Part shown: positions 53,399 through 62,428 of the stretch, in pieces
Position numbering within the stretch: the stretch's first letter is position 1
Layout: each line of letters begins with the position of its first letter
Assembly (NCBI RefSeq): GCF_001641125.1
Contig: NZ_LWLP01000001.1
Span: 2,776,079 to 2,840,078 of the forward strand
Source: Arthrobacter sp. OY3WO11
GTDB taxonomy: Bacteria > Actinomycetota > Actinomycetes > Actinomycetales > Micrococcaceae
Reading direction: 5' to 3'
DNA length: 64,000 nucleotides
Program-made: the position numbers and the translations under genes
The notes under the pieces: model-generated
Told to the model about the DNA's origin: nothing
Seen by the model: only the letters and a program-made list of their open reading frames with translations
Database searches by the model: none

Positions 53399-53858
53399 TG
53401 TTGTTGCACGCATCGCAAACATCCTCCGGGATCACTCCGCGGCGCTGCAGGAACCCGAAGACCACGCATCCCAGGCAGAACCCCGCAAAGGCTTCAAGCG
53501 ACGCCGCCACGATGAGGACGCCCAGCACCGCCCACGCCGCAGGCACCGCTCCGGCCACGAACAGGGCAAGGGCTGCTGTGGAGACGGCCGCCCCCATGCC
53601 CTGCGCAAAACGCTTGGGCGGCCCGGCCACCAGCTTCACCCGTCCCAGCCGCGGGGTGATGACCTTGACGGACAACAGTGCCAGCGGCGAAATCTTCGGT
53701 CCGAAGAGCACGCGCAGCCAGAACCCGGCGGCGATGGCCAGCAGGCCCCAGCCTGAGCCGAGGGCAAGCGTCACAACCGCGAGCGCCACCACCAGTCCGG
53801 CAGTGACGCGGGCGGCGTACTCGTTGACCGGATTCGGGAAGGCGAACAGAGAGCTCAT
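53379..53858 (-). CDS. DUF4395 membrane protein
   Basis: This 159-residue membrane protein has about four helices and two Cys-x-x-Cys pairs: FCLGCVVFG and EDVCDACNNI. They match the DUF4395 pattern, which is often linked to thioredoxin-like or sulfur-transfer proteins; no function is proven. The last 20 bases overlap the convergent glycohydrolase gene. The start has no ribosome-binding site; TAGCCT ends 6 bases upstream of ATG 53858. Confidence 0.85.
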   Translation of the reverse strand: MSSLFAFPNPVNEYAARVTAGLVVALAVVTLALGSGWGLLAIAAGFWLRVLFGPKISPLALLSVKVITPRLGRVKLVAGPPKRFAQGMGAAVSTAALALFVAGAVPAAWAVLGVLIVAASLEAFAGFCLGCVVFGFLQRRGVIPEDVCDACNNISLRRT

Positions 53859-53934
53859 GTGCCAAGGCTAGGAGCGCATGGTACCGGGGCAAAGGTTTGT
53901 TGCGCCCTGTGAAGAAGTGGCCGTACCGGCGGCC

Positions 53935-54945
53935 TTAGGCGATGGATGCTGCCGCGAAGTCGCCCACCATCTGCAGGAACTCGCCTTCGGACAGTACCTC
54001 GATGGCCTGCCCCCGCCCGTGGAGCTCCAGCACCCGCCGGGCTTTGCCGGTCAGCCTCCCGGAGCGGAGGTCGGAGGCAACAAAGCCGTCCCCTACCACC
54101 AGGACGGTGGTACGCCCGGTCACCCGGCTCTCCGGCCGGGCGCCGACGTCGGCAGAGCGCCTTTTGGCTTCCGGGCGGCCAATGGACAGCTCCCCGGTGA
54201 AGACGACGGTCTGGCCGTACAGGGGGTGGCCCGGCTCGGCGTCTGGGTTGGGAAGCGGGTTCGCTCCCTCTTCCGGCCAGCCCGCCTGGAAGGGCCGGAG
54301 CGGCGCAGACGTGCCGCCGCCGGCAGCGGCAAGGGCCGCGATGCTGGACTTGGACAGCCCGTCCGTGCCGGGGTCGAAAGCCTGCTGGCGCGGCATCACC
54401 AGCCCCAGCGAAAGGTAGAGTTCGGCGATGCTGTTGGCCTGGTTCCGCCGGGCAATGTCGATCAGGATTCCCGCGCACGCCCGGGCGTCCTCAGCGGCAT
54501 CGTGGTGCTTCACCAACGGCACGCCGGCTTCCTCGGCGGCGAACGGCAGGGAGTTGGATACCAGGGAATAGCACCGCCGGGAAAGCATCACGGTGCACAC
54601 ATAGTCATAGGCAGGCCCCGGAAGGCCGGAGACCTCCAGGCCCGACCGGATCACGCCCAGGTCGAAGGCGGCATTGTGTGCCGCGAGGATGTCATCGCCA
54701 ATGAAGGCGCCGATTTCGGGGAAGAGTTCCCCGAAGCGGGGGTGCCCGGCCACGTCGTCAGCCCGGATGCCGTGGATCCGGACGTTGTGGTAGTCGAAGT
54801 GGTCGTGGTTCGGCGGGGGCCGCATCAGCCATGAAGCCTCGTCCACGATCTGCCCGCCCCGTACCTTCGTCAGGCCCACCGCGCAGGGAGAGCCCCGGAA
54901 GCCGTTCGCAGTTTCAAAGTCGATCGCCGTAAAGTCCAAACCCAC
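53935..54945 (-). CDS. 3'-5' exonuclease (DnaQ type) with C-terminal BRCT-like domain
   Basis: This 336-residue protein joins a DEDDh exonuclease domain (residues 1-170: FTAIDFETAN, DILAAHNAAFDLGV, HDAAEDARACAGI supply the acidic residues and the His) to a C-terminal BRCT-like domain (VVFTGELSIG, VTGRTTVLVVGDG, residues about 240-330). The combination suggests a DNA-repair or proofreading role where BRCT binds a partner or DNA ends. GTG 54945 has no obvious ribosome-binding site beyond a weak AAGG; TAAGGT ends 6 bases upstream. Confidence 0.9.
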   Translation of the reverse strand: MGLDFTAIDFETANGFRGSPCAVGLTKVRGGQIVDEASWLMRPPPNHDHFDYHNVRIHGIRADDVAGHPRFGELFPEIGAFIGDDILAAHNAAFDLGVIRSGLEVSGLPGPAYDYVCTVMLSRRCYSLVSNSLPFAAEEAGVPLVKHHDAAEDARACAGILIDIARRNQANSIAELYLSLGLVMPRQQAFDPGTDGLSKSSIAALAAAGGGTSAPLRPFQAGWPEEGANPLPNPDAEPGHPLYGQTVVFTGELSIGRPEAKRRSADVGARPESRVTGRTTVLVVGDGFVASDLRSGRLTGKARRVLELHGRGQAIEVLSEGEFLQMVGDFAAASIA

Positions 54946-55012
54946 GGCCCAACCTTACCGCCGGAATGCTGCCCCTCCATGCAGGCACAGCTCTGTCAAG
55001 TACCCTTGGAGG

Positions 55013-55804
55013 GTGAACTTTCCTGTGATGAATGACCTCGCCGTGTCCATGCTGGGCGGGGCAGGACCGGTGCAGCCCCAGCTGGCCTCCTTCCTGCCCG
55101 ACTGGCTGAACCCCCAGGTCTTCCTGGCCGATCCCGCCTTGGCTCCCTGGGTGGTCCTGCTGGTTTGCGGCATCGTCTTCGCGGAAACCGGCCTGCTGGT
55201 GGGCTTCTTCCTGCCGGGCGATTCCATGCTGTTCACCGCCGGACTGCTGGTGGCCACGGACACCATCAAGTTCAACGTGTTCCTTTTCGCGCTGCTGATC
55301 ATCATCTCGGCCATCGTGGGGAACCAGACGGGCTACCTCATCGGTTCCAAGGCCGGCCCCGCCATCTTCAACAAGCCCAACTCACGCCTCTTCAAGCGCG
55401 AGAACGTGGAGAATGCGCACGCGTTCTTTGAAAAGCACGGCGGCAAGGCACTGATCCTGGCCCGCTTTGTCCCCATCATCAGGACGTTCGTTCCCGTCAT
55501 CGTGGGCGTGGCCCAAATGAACAAAAAGAAGTTCTTCCTTTTCAACGTCATCGGCGCAGTGCTGTGGGGCGGCGGCGTGACGCTCCTGGGCTACCTGCTG
55601 GGCGACCGCATCCCGTGGGTCCGCGAGAACCTGGACATCATCTTCATCGCAATCGTCCTGGTTTCGGTCCTGCCCATCGGCGTGGAGGTCCTCCGCGGCA
55701 TCTCCGCCAAGCGGCAGGCGAAAGCCTACGGCACCGATCCCGTGGACGAGTTCATCGAAGAGCACGCCCCCGACGACGAACAGAAGACACCCCGCCTTCC
55801 GTAA
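55013..55804 (+). CDS. DedA-family membrane protein
   Basis: This 263-residue protein has the DedA domain: FAETGLLVGFFLPGDSMLFT, a re-entrant GNQTGYLIGSKAGPAIF segment, and the signature RFVPIIRTFVPVIVGVAQM. DedA proteins act in envelope homeostasis as proton-coupled lipid carriers (scramblases). GTG 55013 follows TACCCT by 6 bases and GGAGG sits directly against it, so leaderless initiation is likely; ATG 55028 is the alternative. A strong terminator follows. Confidence 0.92.
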   Translation: MNFPVMNDLAVSMLGGAGPVQPQLASFLPDWLNPQVFLADPALAPWVVLLVCGIVFAETGLLVGFFLPGDSMLFTAGLLVATDTIKFNVFLFALLIIISAIVGNQTGYLIGSKAGPAIFNKPNSRLFKRENVENAHAFFEKHGGKALILARFVPIIRTFVPVIVGVAQMNKKKFFLFNVIGAVLWGGGVTLLGYLLGDRIPWVRENLDIIFIAIVLVSVLPIGVEVLRGISAKRQAKAYGTDPVDEFIEEHAPDDEQKTPRLP

Positions 55805-55820
55805 GGCGCCAGATGCAAAC

Positions 55821-55862
55821 AAAAAGGTGTGCTCCCCGCTACGGCGGGAAGCACACCTTTTT
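55821..55862. terminator. Bidirectional terminator between DedA and rdgB genes
   Basis: AAAAAGGTGTGCT (55821-55833) and AGCACACCTTTTT (55850-55862) pair perfectly, with CCCGC/GCGGG inside, and A5/T5 on each side. It is a textbook intrinsic terminator for both convergent genes. Confidence 0.94.
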
Positions 55863-55895
55863 GGTTAACCGGCCGTTGTTAAGCCTTTGCGTCCG

Positions 55896-56555
55896 TCAGG
55901 CCTCTGCCCGGCGCAGCGCCTCAACGATGGCCGGCAGCAACGCGCGGAATGCCTTGCCGCGGTGGCTGATGGCGTTCTTTTCCTCTGCAGACAGCTCGGC
56001 GCAGCTGCGGTCCTCCCCCGCCGGCTGCAGCACGGGATCGTAGCCGAAGCCACCGCTGCCCCGCGGTTCGCGCAGCAGCACGCCCTCCAGTTGCCCGTAT
56101 TCCACCACCTCGTGGCCGGGCGTGCCGTCCGTGTCCGGCACAGCCAAAGCCGCCGCGCAGACGAAGGCCGCACCCCGGTGGATGTCCGGCACGTCGGAAA
56201 GCTGGCTGAGCAGGAGCCGGAGATTGGCGGCGTCGTCCCCATGCGTCCCGGCCCACCGGGCCGAGAAGATCCCGGGTGCTCCGCCCATCACGTCCACCGC
56301 AAGGCCGGAGTCGTCGGCAATGGCCGCCAGGCCGGTGGCCTCCGCCACGGCGCGGGCCTTCAGCAGCGAATTCTCGGCAAAAGTTACACCGGTTTCGACG
56401 ACGTCCGGGGCACCTGCCGCTGCCGCGTCCACCACCTGGGTGTCGACGTCGAGCCCCGGGACCTGCCCCCGCAGAAGCTCGCGGAGCTCCCGGAGCTTGC
56501 CCTTGTTGTGGGTTGCCAGGACCAGGCGGGGAGCTGGGCCGCCGGCCGGGTTCAC
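55896..56555 (-). CDS. rdgB: dITP/XTP pyrophosphatase (RdgB/HAM1)
   Basis: This 219-residue enzyme hydrolyses non-canonical purine triphosphates (ITP, XTP) to prevent their incorporation into nucleic acids. [16 protein letters not shown], the [22 protein letters not shown] region (split) and [11 protein letters not shown] with SHRGKAF are hallmarks. GTG 56555 overlaps the rph stop by four bases (GTGA), so the two are coupled, as in many actinobacteria. Confidence 0.94.
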   Translation of the reverse strand: MNPAGGPAPRLVLATHNKGKLRELRELLRGQVPGLDVDTQVVDAAAAGAPDVVETGVTFAENSLLKARAVAEATGLAAIADDSGLAVDVMGGAPGIFSARWAGTHGDDAANLRLLLSQLSDVPDIHRGAAFVCAAALAVPDTDGTPGHEVVEYGQLEGVLLREPRGSGGFGYDPVLQPAGEDRSCAELSAEEKNAISHRGKAFRALLPAIVEALRRAEA

Positions 56556-57310
56556 AGCGTGTCCGCCAGGGTCTCCCGCTGGATGGCGGCAAGCTGCGTG
56601 GTGCCCAGCAGCGCCAGGTCCAGGAGCTGGTCCAGCTCGGTCCGGTCAAAAGGTGCGCCCTCGGCCGTTCCCTGCACTTCCACGAACTTGCCCGACCCGG
56701 TGACCACAACGTTCATGTCGGTTTCGGCCCGGACGTCTTCAACATACGGCAGGTCCAGCATGGGCACGCCGTCGATGATGCCCACGGATACAGCGGCAAT
56801 GGTGTCGATCAGGGGCTGGGCATTCTTTGCGATCAGCTTGTTGTCGCGGGCGAAGCGGATGGCGTCTGCGAGCGCGACGTAGGCGCCGGTAATCGCTGCC
56901 GTGCGCGTTCCGCCGTCGGCCTGGAGGACGTCGCAGTCCAGCACGATGGTGTTTTCGCCCAGGGCCTTGGTGTCGATGATCGAGCGCAGCGAACGCCCGA
57001 TGAGCCGCGAGATTTCGTGGGTGCGGCCGCCGATCTTGCCCTTGACGGATTCGCGGTCGGAGCGGGTGTTGGTGGCCCGGGGCAGCATGGCGTACTCGGC
57101 GGTGACCCAACCGCGGCCTTCCCCCTTGAGCCAGCGCGGTACGCCTGCGGTCAGGGATGCGGTGCACAGGACCCGGGTGTTGCCGAACTCGATCAGGGCG
57201 GATCCCTCGGCCTGGGTGGACCATCCGCGGGTGATGCTGATGGGCCGGAGCTGGTCGGGGGCGCGGCCGTCGGCGCGCACGATGGGTACTGCAGTTGCTT
57301 CAGAAGTCAT
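56552..57310 (-). CDS. rph: Ribonuclease PH
   Basis: This 252-residue phosphorolytic exoribonuclease trims tRNA 3' ends. [64 protein letters not shown] (in parts) and the acidic residues near [11 protein letters not shown] are conserved; phosphate-binding Arg residues are present. It lies between rdgB and the MBL phosphodiesterase. TAAGCT ends 6 bases before ATG 57310, although AAAGG is also there. Confidence 0.96.
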   Translation of the reverse strand: MTSEATAVPIVRADGRAPDQLRPISITRGWSTQAEGSALIEFGNTRVLCTASLTAGVPRWLKGEGRGWVTAEYAMLPRATNTRSDRESVKGKIGGRTHEISRLIGRSLRSIIDTKALGENTIVLDCDVLQADGGTRTAAITGAYVALADAIRFARDNKLIAKNAQPLIDTIAAVSVGIIDGVPMLDLPYVEDVRAETDMNVVVTGSGKFVEVQGTAEGAPFDRTELDQLLDLALLGTTQLAAIQRETLADTL

Positions 57311-57381
57311 GCCTTTAGCTTATCGACTGCACACCCAGCCGACGCCGGCACCCTGATCGAAGGCCTGGCAGAGACAGAAGA

Positions 57382-58179
57382 CTAGATGGTGTAGTGCACT
57401 CCGGCAACCGCCACCGCAACGTCGCCGCCGAACACCGGGCGGGCCTCGGCCATCACCGTGGTCTGCGATGTCCACACCGGAATGTGCGTCAGCAGGAGCC
57501 GGCGTGCCCCCGCCGCCGCAGCGGCCTCCCCGGCACGCTTTCCGGTCAGGTGGACGTCCTTGATGCCGTCGTCGCGGCCTTCCTCGAAGGCTGCCTCGCA
57601 CAGGAACAGGTCGGCGTCCTTGGCTGCTTCCTCAAGCCCGGCGCAGGAATCGGTATCCCCGGAATAGGTCAGGGTCCGGGAGACAAGTGTGCCTTCCTTG
57701 TCCGGCTCCACCACTTCCACCCGCAGGGCATAGGCCTCTTCCACGGGGTGGTTCACTGCAAACGGCGTCACGGTGAAGGGCCCCACGGTCACGGATTCGC
57801 GTTCCGCCCAGTTGGTGAAGTCGAATTCCTCGTGCATCCCGGGGTCCAGCTCCAGGCCGTACGCCGTGGCCATCCGGTCTGCCGTGGCCGCAGGTCCCCA
57901 GACGGGGATCCGGCCGCGGCCCCAGCCGCCGGGCTTCCAGCGGACGGCCACGTGCAGGCCGCACAGGTCCATGCAATGGTCGGGGTGCAGGTGGGTGAGG
58001 AAGATCGCGTCGATGTCCTCCAGGTCGGTGTACCGCTGGATGGCACCCAGCGCACCGCTGCCAAGGTCCATGACCACTTTCCAGGTCCGCTCGCCGTCGT
58101 TCGCGGTCAGGAGGTAGCACGACGCCGGTGACCCGGGGCCGGGAAAGGAACCCGTACAGCCTACGATGGTGAGCTTCAC
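57382..58179 (-). CDS. MBL-fold phosphodiesterase, Rv1339-like
   Basis: This 265-residue metallo-beta-lactamase-fold protein has [13 protein letters not shown] as metal motif and further ligands in [14 protein letters not shown] and LTHIP. Context and sequence match the gene between murI and rph in mycobacteria (Rv1339), reported to act as an atypical class II-like cAMP phosphodiesterase; RNase Z-like activity is the other option. GTG 58179 overlaps the murI stop by four bases. The longer frame to 58677 runs inside murI and is rejected. Confidence 0.9.
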   Translation of the reverse strand: MKLTIVGCTGSFPGPGSPASCYLLTANDGERTWKVVMDLGSGALGAIQRYTDLEDIDAIFLTHLHPDHCMDLCGLHVAVRWKPGGWGRGRIPVWGPAATADRMATAYGLELDPGMHEEFDFTNWAERESVTVGPFTVTPFAVNHPVEEAYALRVEVVEPDKEGTLVSRTLTYSGDTDSCAGLEEAAKDADLFLCEAAFEEGRDDGIKDVHLTGKRAGEAAAAAGARRLLLTHIPVWTSQTTVMAEARPVFGGDVAVAVAGVHYTI

Positions 58180-59192
58180 TGGCCGGTGCCTCCGGTCGCC
58201 GACGTGCCTACGAAGTTGGAGATCCGCGGCCGCGCCGCAGCGCTCTGGGCGGCGGCGATCATTTCCGGGGTGATCCGGGCCAGGCTTCCCGTGGGGTACT
58301 GGGCGGACACATGGTCCACGTGCCGGACGGAGAGGACCTCGGGCCCCAGGAACCGCCGGGCCAGCGCCTCGAACTGGCCGGCATCGCCGGTGGCCACGAA
58401 GTGGTGCTCCGGCGGCGTTGCCTCCGTGCGCTGCAGGTTGTGGGTGGCCAGGGCGCGGTAGACGTCCTTGGCGGTTTCCTCGGCGCTGGACACCAGAGTC
58501 ACGTCCGCCCCCATGACGTAGGAGATGACGCCGGTGAGCAGCGGGTAGTGTGTGCAGCCCAGGACCACCGTGTCCACGCCAGCCGCCTTGAGCGGGGCGA
58601 GGTATTCCTCGGCGACGGCCAGCAGCGCCGGCCCGGTGGTGATCCCGGCTTCGACGTAGCTGACGAACTCCGGGCACGCCACCGAGGTGATCGCCAGGTC
58701 CGGCGCCGCGGCGAACGTATCCTCGTAGGCGCGCGAGCCGACCGTAGCGGAGGTGCCGATCACGCCAACCCGTCCGCTGCGGGTGGCTGCCACCGCACGC
58801 CGCACCGCCGGCTGGATGACTTCGATGACCGGGATGCCGTACTTGGCCGTGTACCGCTCGCGGGCATCCCGCAGGACAGCGGCCGACGCCGAGTTGCAGG
58901 CTATGGTGAGCAGCTTGACGCCGGAGTCCACCAGTTCGTCCATCACGCCCAGTGCGTTGGCCCGCACCTCCGCGATGGGCAGGGGGCCGTACGGTCCGTG
59001 CGCCGTGTCCCCCACATAGAGGATGGACTCATTGGGAAGCTGATCGATGATGGAGCGGGCCACCGTGAGGCCGCCAACACCGGAGTCGAAAACGCCAATG
59101 GGCCGCGACTCCAGGGCGGCGGCGGGGAGGTCGCTGGCGTCGGACCCCGCTGCAGCGCCGGCTGACGGATCCATGCTTGAGGCTCTACTCAT
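58176..59192 (-). CDS. murI: Glutamate racemase
   Basis: This 338-residue cofactor-independent racemase makes D-glutamate for peptidoglycan. The two catalytic cysteines lie in [11 protein letters not shown] and [26 protein letters not shown] is the usual N-terminal motif, about 45 residues from the start. There are two possible starts: ATG 59192 and ATG 59174. It is the first gene of murI - phosphodiesterase - rph - rdgB, with four-base overlaps at two of three junctions. Confidence 0.94.
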   Translation of the reverse strand: MSRASSMDPSAGAAAGSDASDLPAAALESRPIGVFDSGVGGLTVARSIIDQLPNESILYVGDTAHGPYGPLPIAEVRANALGVMDELVDSGVKLLTIACNSASAAVLRDARERYTAKYGIPVIEVIQPAVRRAVAATRSGRVGVIGTSATVGSRAYEDTFAAAPDLAITSVACPEFVSYVEAGITTGPALLAVAEEYLAPLKAAGVDTVVLGCTHYPLLTGVISYVMGADVTLVSSAEETAKDVYRALATHNLQRTEATPPEHHFVATGDAGQFEALARRFLGPEVLSVRHVDHVSAQYPTGSLARITPEMIAAAQSAAARPRISNFVGTSATGGTGQ

Positions 59193-59297
59193 GATTATTC
59201 GAGGATAGGTCTTCCCCGCGGCTCCAGTCATGAACCTGTGGCCGGGAGCTCATGTCTGGTGTGTCACAGCGGAGGGACGGGGAGCGGTCCGCGCCGC

Positions 59298-59864
59298 TCA
59301 TCGGCGGGAGTCCAGGGACTGCAGCATGGCCTGGACCAGTGACTCCTGGAGCCAGGTGGCGAAGTTGTAGACCAGGGCAAGGTAGCTCTCCACGTCCTCC
59401 GCCTGGGACCAGTCCTGCATCAGGTGGACGTGTTCGGCGTCCTCCTCGTCCTGGATGTCCAGCCGCTCGGCAAGGACCAGCCGGACATCGTTCAGCGCCA
59501 TGGACCAGTGCCGTGCCCCGTCGGGCGTCAGCACGATCTCATCCTTGTCCAGGTCCAGGGCCGCGGCCCGCAGGGCGCCGATCTTTGTTTCCCGCAGCGA
59601 GCGTTCGGTGAGCTGCCGGAACTCCAGGGATGCGCCGGCGTCGTCCTTCATGACGTTGGGAAGCAGGCGCTTAACGGCCCGGTCAGCAGGCTCTGCCACG
59701 TCCATGTCCAGGCCGATCAGGGCGGCCAGGGGATCCTGGCCGTCGCGGTCCTCCGGCTGGAGCATGGAGATGACGTCATTGATGAGGCTGCGCAGCAGGT
59801 CGCGTTCCGCGGGCTCAAGGTAGCCGGTGATGCCTTTGAGTCCGTACTTGAATGCCTTAGCCAC
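59298..59864 (-). CDS. DUF2017 domain-containing protein
   Basis: This 188-residue protein follows clpS and overlaps it by 8 bases, the usual actinobacterial pairing (like Rv1332 after Rv1331). FKYGLKGITGYLEPAERDLLRSLINDV and the helical C-terminus (ALVYNFATWLQESLVQAML) match the DUF2017 family; function unknown, perhaps linked to protein turnover. GTG 59864 has AGGGG upstream. The longer frame to 60011 is antisense-like extension into clpS. Confidence 0.88.
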   Translation of the reverse strand: MAKAFKYGLKGITGYLEPAERDLLRSLINDVISMLQPEDRDGQDPLAALIGLDMDVAEPADRAVKRLLPNVMKDDAGASLEFRQLTERSLRETKIGALRAAALDLDKDEIVLTPDGARHWSMALNDVRLVLAERLDIQDEEDAEHVHLMQDWSQAEDVESYLALVYNFATWLQESLVQAMLQSLDSRR

Positions 59865-60240
59865 GTTTCCCCTTGCCTTGGCCAGGCCCTCCGGAGTTGC
59901 CGGAGTTGTCGTTGTTCCCGCCGCTGGCTTTTTCCACGGTGGCCCACAGCCCAAACCCGTGCATGGCCACGGCATGGCGTTCCACCTGCTCCTTGCTGCC
60001 GGAGGCAACAATGGAGCGGCCCTTCTTGTGGACCTCCATCATGAGCTTGTTGGCTTTGCTCTCGGAGTAGCCGAAATAGCTTTGGAAAACATAGCTCACG
60101 TAGCTCATGAGGTTGACGGGATCGTTCCAGATCACCAGGTTCCAGGGGATGTCCGGTGCGGTCAGGGAATCTGTGGATTCCACCGTTCCGGTCCGGGTGC
60201 CCTCCTGTGTATCAGGGCCGAGCGCAACGCTTAAGGTCAT
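59857..60240 (-). CDS. clpS: ClpS adaptor for ATP-dependent Clp protease
   Basis: This 127-residue adaptor delivers N-degron substrates to the Clp ATPase (ClpC1 in actinobacteria). The core WNLVIWNDPVNLMSYVSYVF and MMEVHKKGRSIVASGSKEQVE hold the Asn-Asp-Pro and His motifs that bind the N-degron and the ATPase. N- and C-terminal extensions are low complexity. TAGAAT ends 6 bases upstream of ATG 60240 with no ribosome-binding site. It is divergent from pncB with 96 bp between. Confidence 0.95.
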   Translation of the reverse strand: MTLSVALGPDTQEGTRTGTVESTDSLTAPDIPWNLVIWNDPVNLMSYVSYVFQSYFGYSESKANKLMMEVHKKGRSIVASGSKEQVERHAVAMHGFGLWATVEKASGGNNDNSGNSGGPGQGKGKRG

Positions 60241-60336
60241 CTGCCCATTCTATGGGGATGATGGGCCCACGCCGGCGAGGGCCCCGCGGCGAAGCGAAGC
60301 GAGACGCGGGAGCCGGTGGGGACTAGAGTGACTTTC

Positions 60337-61665
60337 GTGAGTACCTCCGCTGGCTGGGAGCATCCCCGCACGTCCTTTTACACCGACCACTACGAGCTGA
60401 CGATGCTGCAGGCATCGCTGCATTCCGGGGCCGCGCACCGCAAGTCGGTGTTCGAGGCTTTTGCCCGGCGGCTGCCGGATGGCCGGCGCTACGGCATCGT
60501 GGCCGGCACGGGACGGCTGCTGGAGGGCATCGCCAATTTTCGCTTCGGGGATGCCGAGCTCGAGTTCCTGGAGCGCACCAAGGTGGTCAACGCGCAGACC
60601 CTGGAGTACCTCGCGTCCTACCGGTTTTCCGGTGACATCTGGGGCTACCCCGAAGGCGAGGCGTACTTCCCGAACTCCCCCATCCTGATTGTCGAGGCCA
60701 CGTTCGCCGAGGCGTGCATGCTGGAGACGTACCTTCTATCCGTGTTGAACCATGACAGCGCCATCGCCTCGGCTGCTTCCCGGATGGTCACCGCGGCTGG
60801 CGGCCGGCCCTGCATTGAGATGGGCTCCCGGCGCACCCATGAGGAAGCAGCCACCGCTTCTGCCAGGGCAGCAATCATCGCCGGGTTCGACAGCACCTCC
60901 AACCTCGAGGCCGGTATCCGCTACGGGATCAAAACGGTGGGCACCGCCGCACACTCCTTCACCCTCCTGCACGACACCGAGCGGGACGCGTTCGAGGCCC
61001 AGATTGCCTCACTCGGGGACCACACGTCCCTGCTGGTGGACACGTACGACGTCGAAGCGGCCGTCCGCACGGCCGTGGACCTCGCGGGTCCACGCCTGGG
61101 AGCAGTCCGGCTGGACTCCGGCGACCTGGTGGCCCAGGCGCAGTGGGTGCGCAGGCTCCTTGACGATCTCGGCAACGAAAACACCAAGATCGTGGTCACG
61201 TCAGACCTCGACGAGTACGCCATCGCCGCCCTGCAGTCCGCTCCCGTGGATTCCTACGGCGTCGGCACCTCCCTGGTCACCGGCTCGGGCGCCCCGACGG
61301 CCAGCATGGTCTACAAGCTGGTCAGCCGCACGGACGACGACGGAACGTTCGTCTCGGTGGCCAAGGCTGCCAAGAACAAGGCCAGCGTGGGCGGCCGCAA
61401 GTACGCGCTGCGCAAGCTTAACGAGCGCGGCATTGCCACTGCGGAAGTGGTGGGCGTCGGCCGCCGGCCGGAGGATGACGGAAATGACCGGCCCCTCCTG
61501 CAGCAGTTCATGAAGAACGGGGAGCTGCTGCCGGGCTGGACCGGCCACGACGGCGTGCTCCGGGCCCGCCAGCGTCATGCGGATTCCATGGCGGAACTGC
61601 CGCCGGTGGTCAACCGCCTGCAGCGCGGGGAAGCCGCCATCCCTACTCTCTATGAAGAAAACTGA
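60337..61665 (+). CDS. pncB: Nicotinate phosphoribosyltransferase
   Basis: This 442-residue enzyme converts nicotinate and PRPP to nicotinate mononucleotide in the Preiss-Handler salvage route. TDHYELTMLQASL near the start, SNLEAGIRYGIKTVGTAAHSFTLL (with the phosphorylated-His candidate in TAAHS), and VRLDSGDLVAQAQWVR are diagnostic. GTG 60337 is chosen since TAGAGT ends 7 bases upstream and no ribosome-binding site exists; GTG 60316 and 60328 are alternatives. It is followed 9 bp later by pncA. Confidence 0.94.
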   Translation: MSTSAGWEHPRTSFYTDHYELTMLQASLHSGAAHRKSVFEAFARRLPDGRRYGIVAGTGRLLEGIANFRFGDAELEFLERTKVVNAQTLEYLASYRFSGDIWGYPEGEAYFPNSPILIVEATFAEACMLETYLLSVLNHDSAIASAASRMVTAAGGRPCIEMGSRRTHEEAATASARAAIIAGFDSTSNLEAGIRYGIKTVGTAAHSFTLLHDTERDAFEAQIASLGDHTSLLVDTYDVEAAVRTAVDLAGPRLGAVRLDSGDLVAQAQWVRRLLDDLGNENTKIVVTSDLDEYAIAALQSAPVDSYGVGTSLVTGSGAPTASMVYKLVSRTDDDGTFVSVAKAAKNKASVGGRKYALRKLNERGIATAEVVGVGRRPEDDGNDRPLLQQFMKNGELLPGWTGHDGVLRARQRHADSMAELPPVVNRLQRGEAAIPTLYEEN

Positions 61666-61674
61666 GGAGAACCG

Positions 61675-62313
61675 ATGTCCCGCGCATTGATCATCGTCGA
61701 CGTCCAGAACGATTTCTGTGAGGGCGGTTCGCTGGCCGTTTCCGGCGGCGCGGACGTGGCCGGCGCCATCAGCGAGTATGTGGACGCCCACCACGGCGAG
61801 TTCGACCACATCGTTGCCACCCAGGACTGGCACGTCGATCCGGGAGAGCACTTCTCGGACACCCCTGACTTCAAGGACAGCTGGCCGCCGCACTGCGTGG
61901 CGGGCACCCCCGGCGCTGAACTGCATCCCGACCTGGACACCGAATACATCCAGGCCTACTTCCAGAAAGGCCAGTTCTCGGCGGCTTACTCCGGCTTCGA
62001 AGGCCTGCTGGCGCCTGAGGATGCGGTGCCCACCGGGGAACGGCAGCCCGGGGCCCTGCCCGGTCCCGCGGACGCCGAGAGGTTCGCTCCGGACGACGAC
62101 GCGATCGGGCTGGACGACTGGCTGCAGAGCCATGACGTGGAGGACGTCGTCGTTGTGGGAATCGCGACGGATTACTGCGTGATGGCAACGGCCCTGGACG
62201 CCGTCCAGGCCGGCTACTCCGTCACCGTCCTCCGCTCCCTGACGGCAGGGATCGCCGAGGACCTGGAAGAAGCGGTGGCCGAGATGGAACTGGGCGGCGT
62301 GGACGTAGCCTAG
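61675..62313 (+). CDS. pncA: Nicotinamidase
   Basis: This 212-residue cysteine hydrolase deamidates nicotinamide to nicotinate, feeding PncB directly downstream in the pathway. Catalytic residues: Asp in IIVDVQNDFCEGG, Lys in FQKGQFSAAYS, Cys in ATDYCVMATA; metal ligands Asp and His in ATQDWHVDPGEHFSD. An extra Pro/Gly-rich stretch of about 30 residues before the Cys makes it longer than the E. coli type. GAGGAG lies just upstream. An intrinsic terminator follows at 62325. Confidence 0.94.
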   Translation: MSRALIIVDVQNDFCEGGSLAVSGGADVAGAISEYVDAHHGEFDHIVATQDWHVDPGEHFSDTPDFKDSWPPHCVAGTPGAELHPDLDTEYIQAYFQKGQFSAAYSGFEGLLAPEDAVPTGERQPGALPGPADAERFAPDDDAIGLDDWLQSHDVEDVVVVGIATDYCVMATALDAVQAGYSVTVLRSLTAGIAEDLEEAVAEMELGGVDVA

Positions 62314-62324
62314 GGCAGCAACAG

Positions 62325-62360
62325 GAGTGGTCCGGTAATAAGCACCGGCCACTTCTTTGT
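62325..62360 (+). terminator. Terminator after pncA
   Basis: GAGTGG-T-CCGGT (62325-62336) pairs with ACCGG-CCACTT (62344-62354), followed by CTTTGTTT. Its right arm is partly repeated 1.2 kb away on the other side of the AAA ATPase gene (63516-63539). Confidence 0.8.
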
Positions 62361-62428
62361 TTCCCCCGCACCTCGATACTGGTGAAGAGAACCCCACCCA
62401 GTCGGGAATCGGGTACTACAGTGGATGC

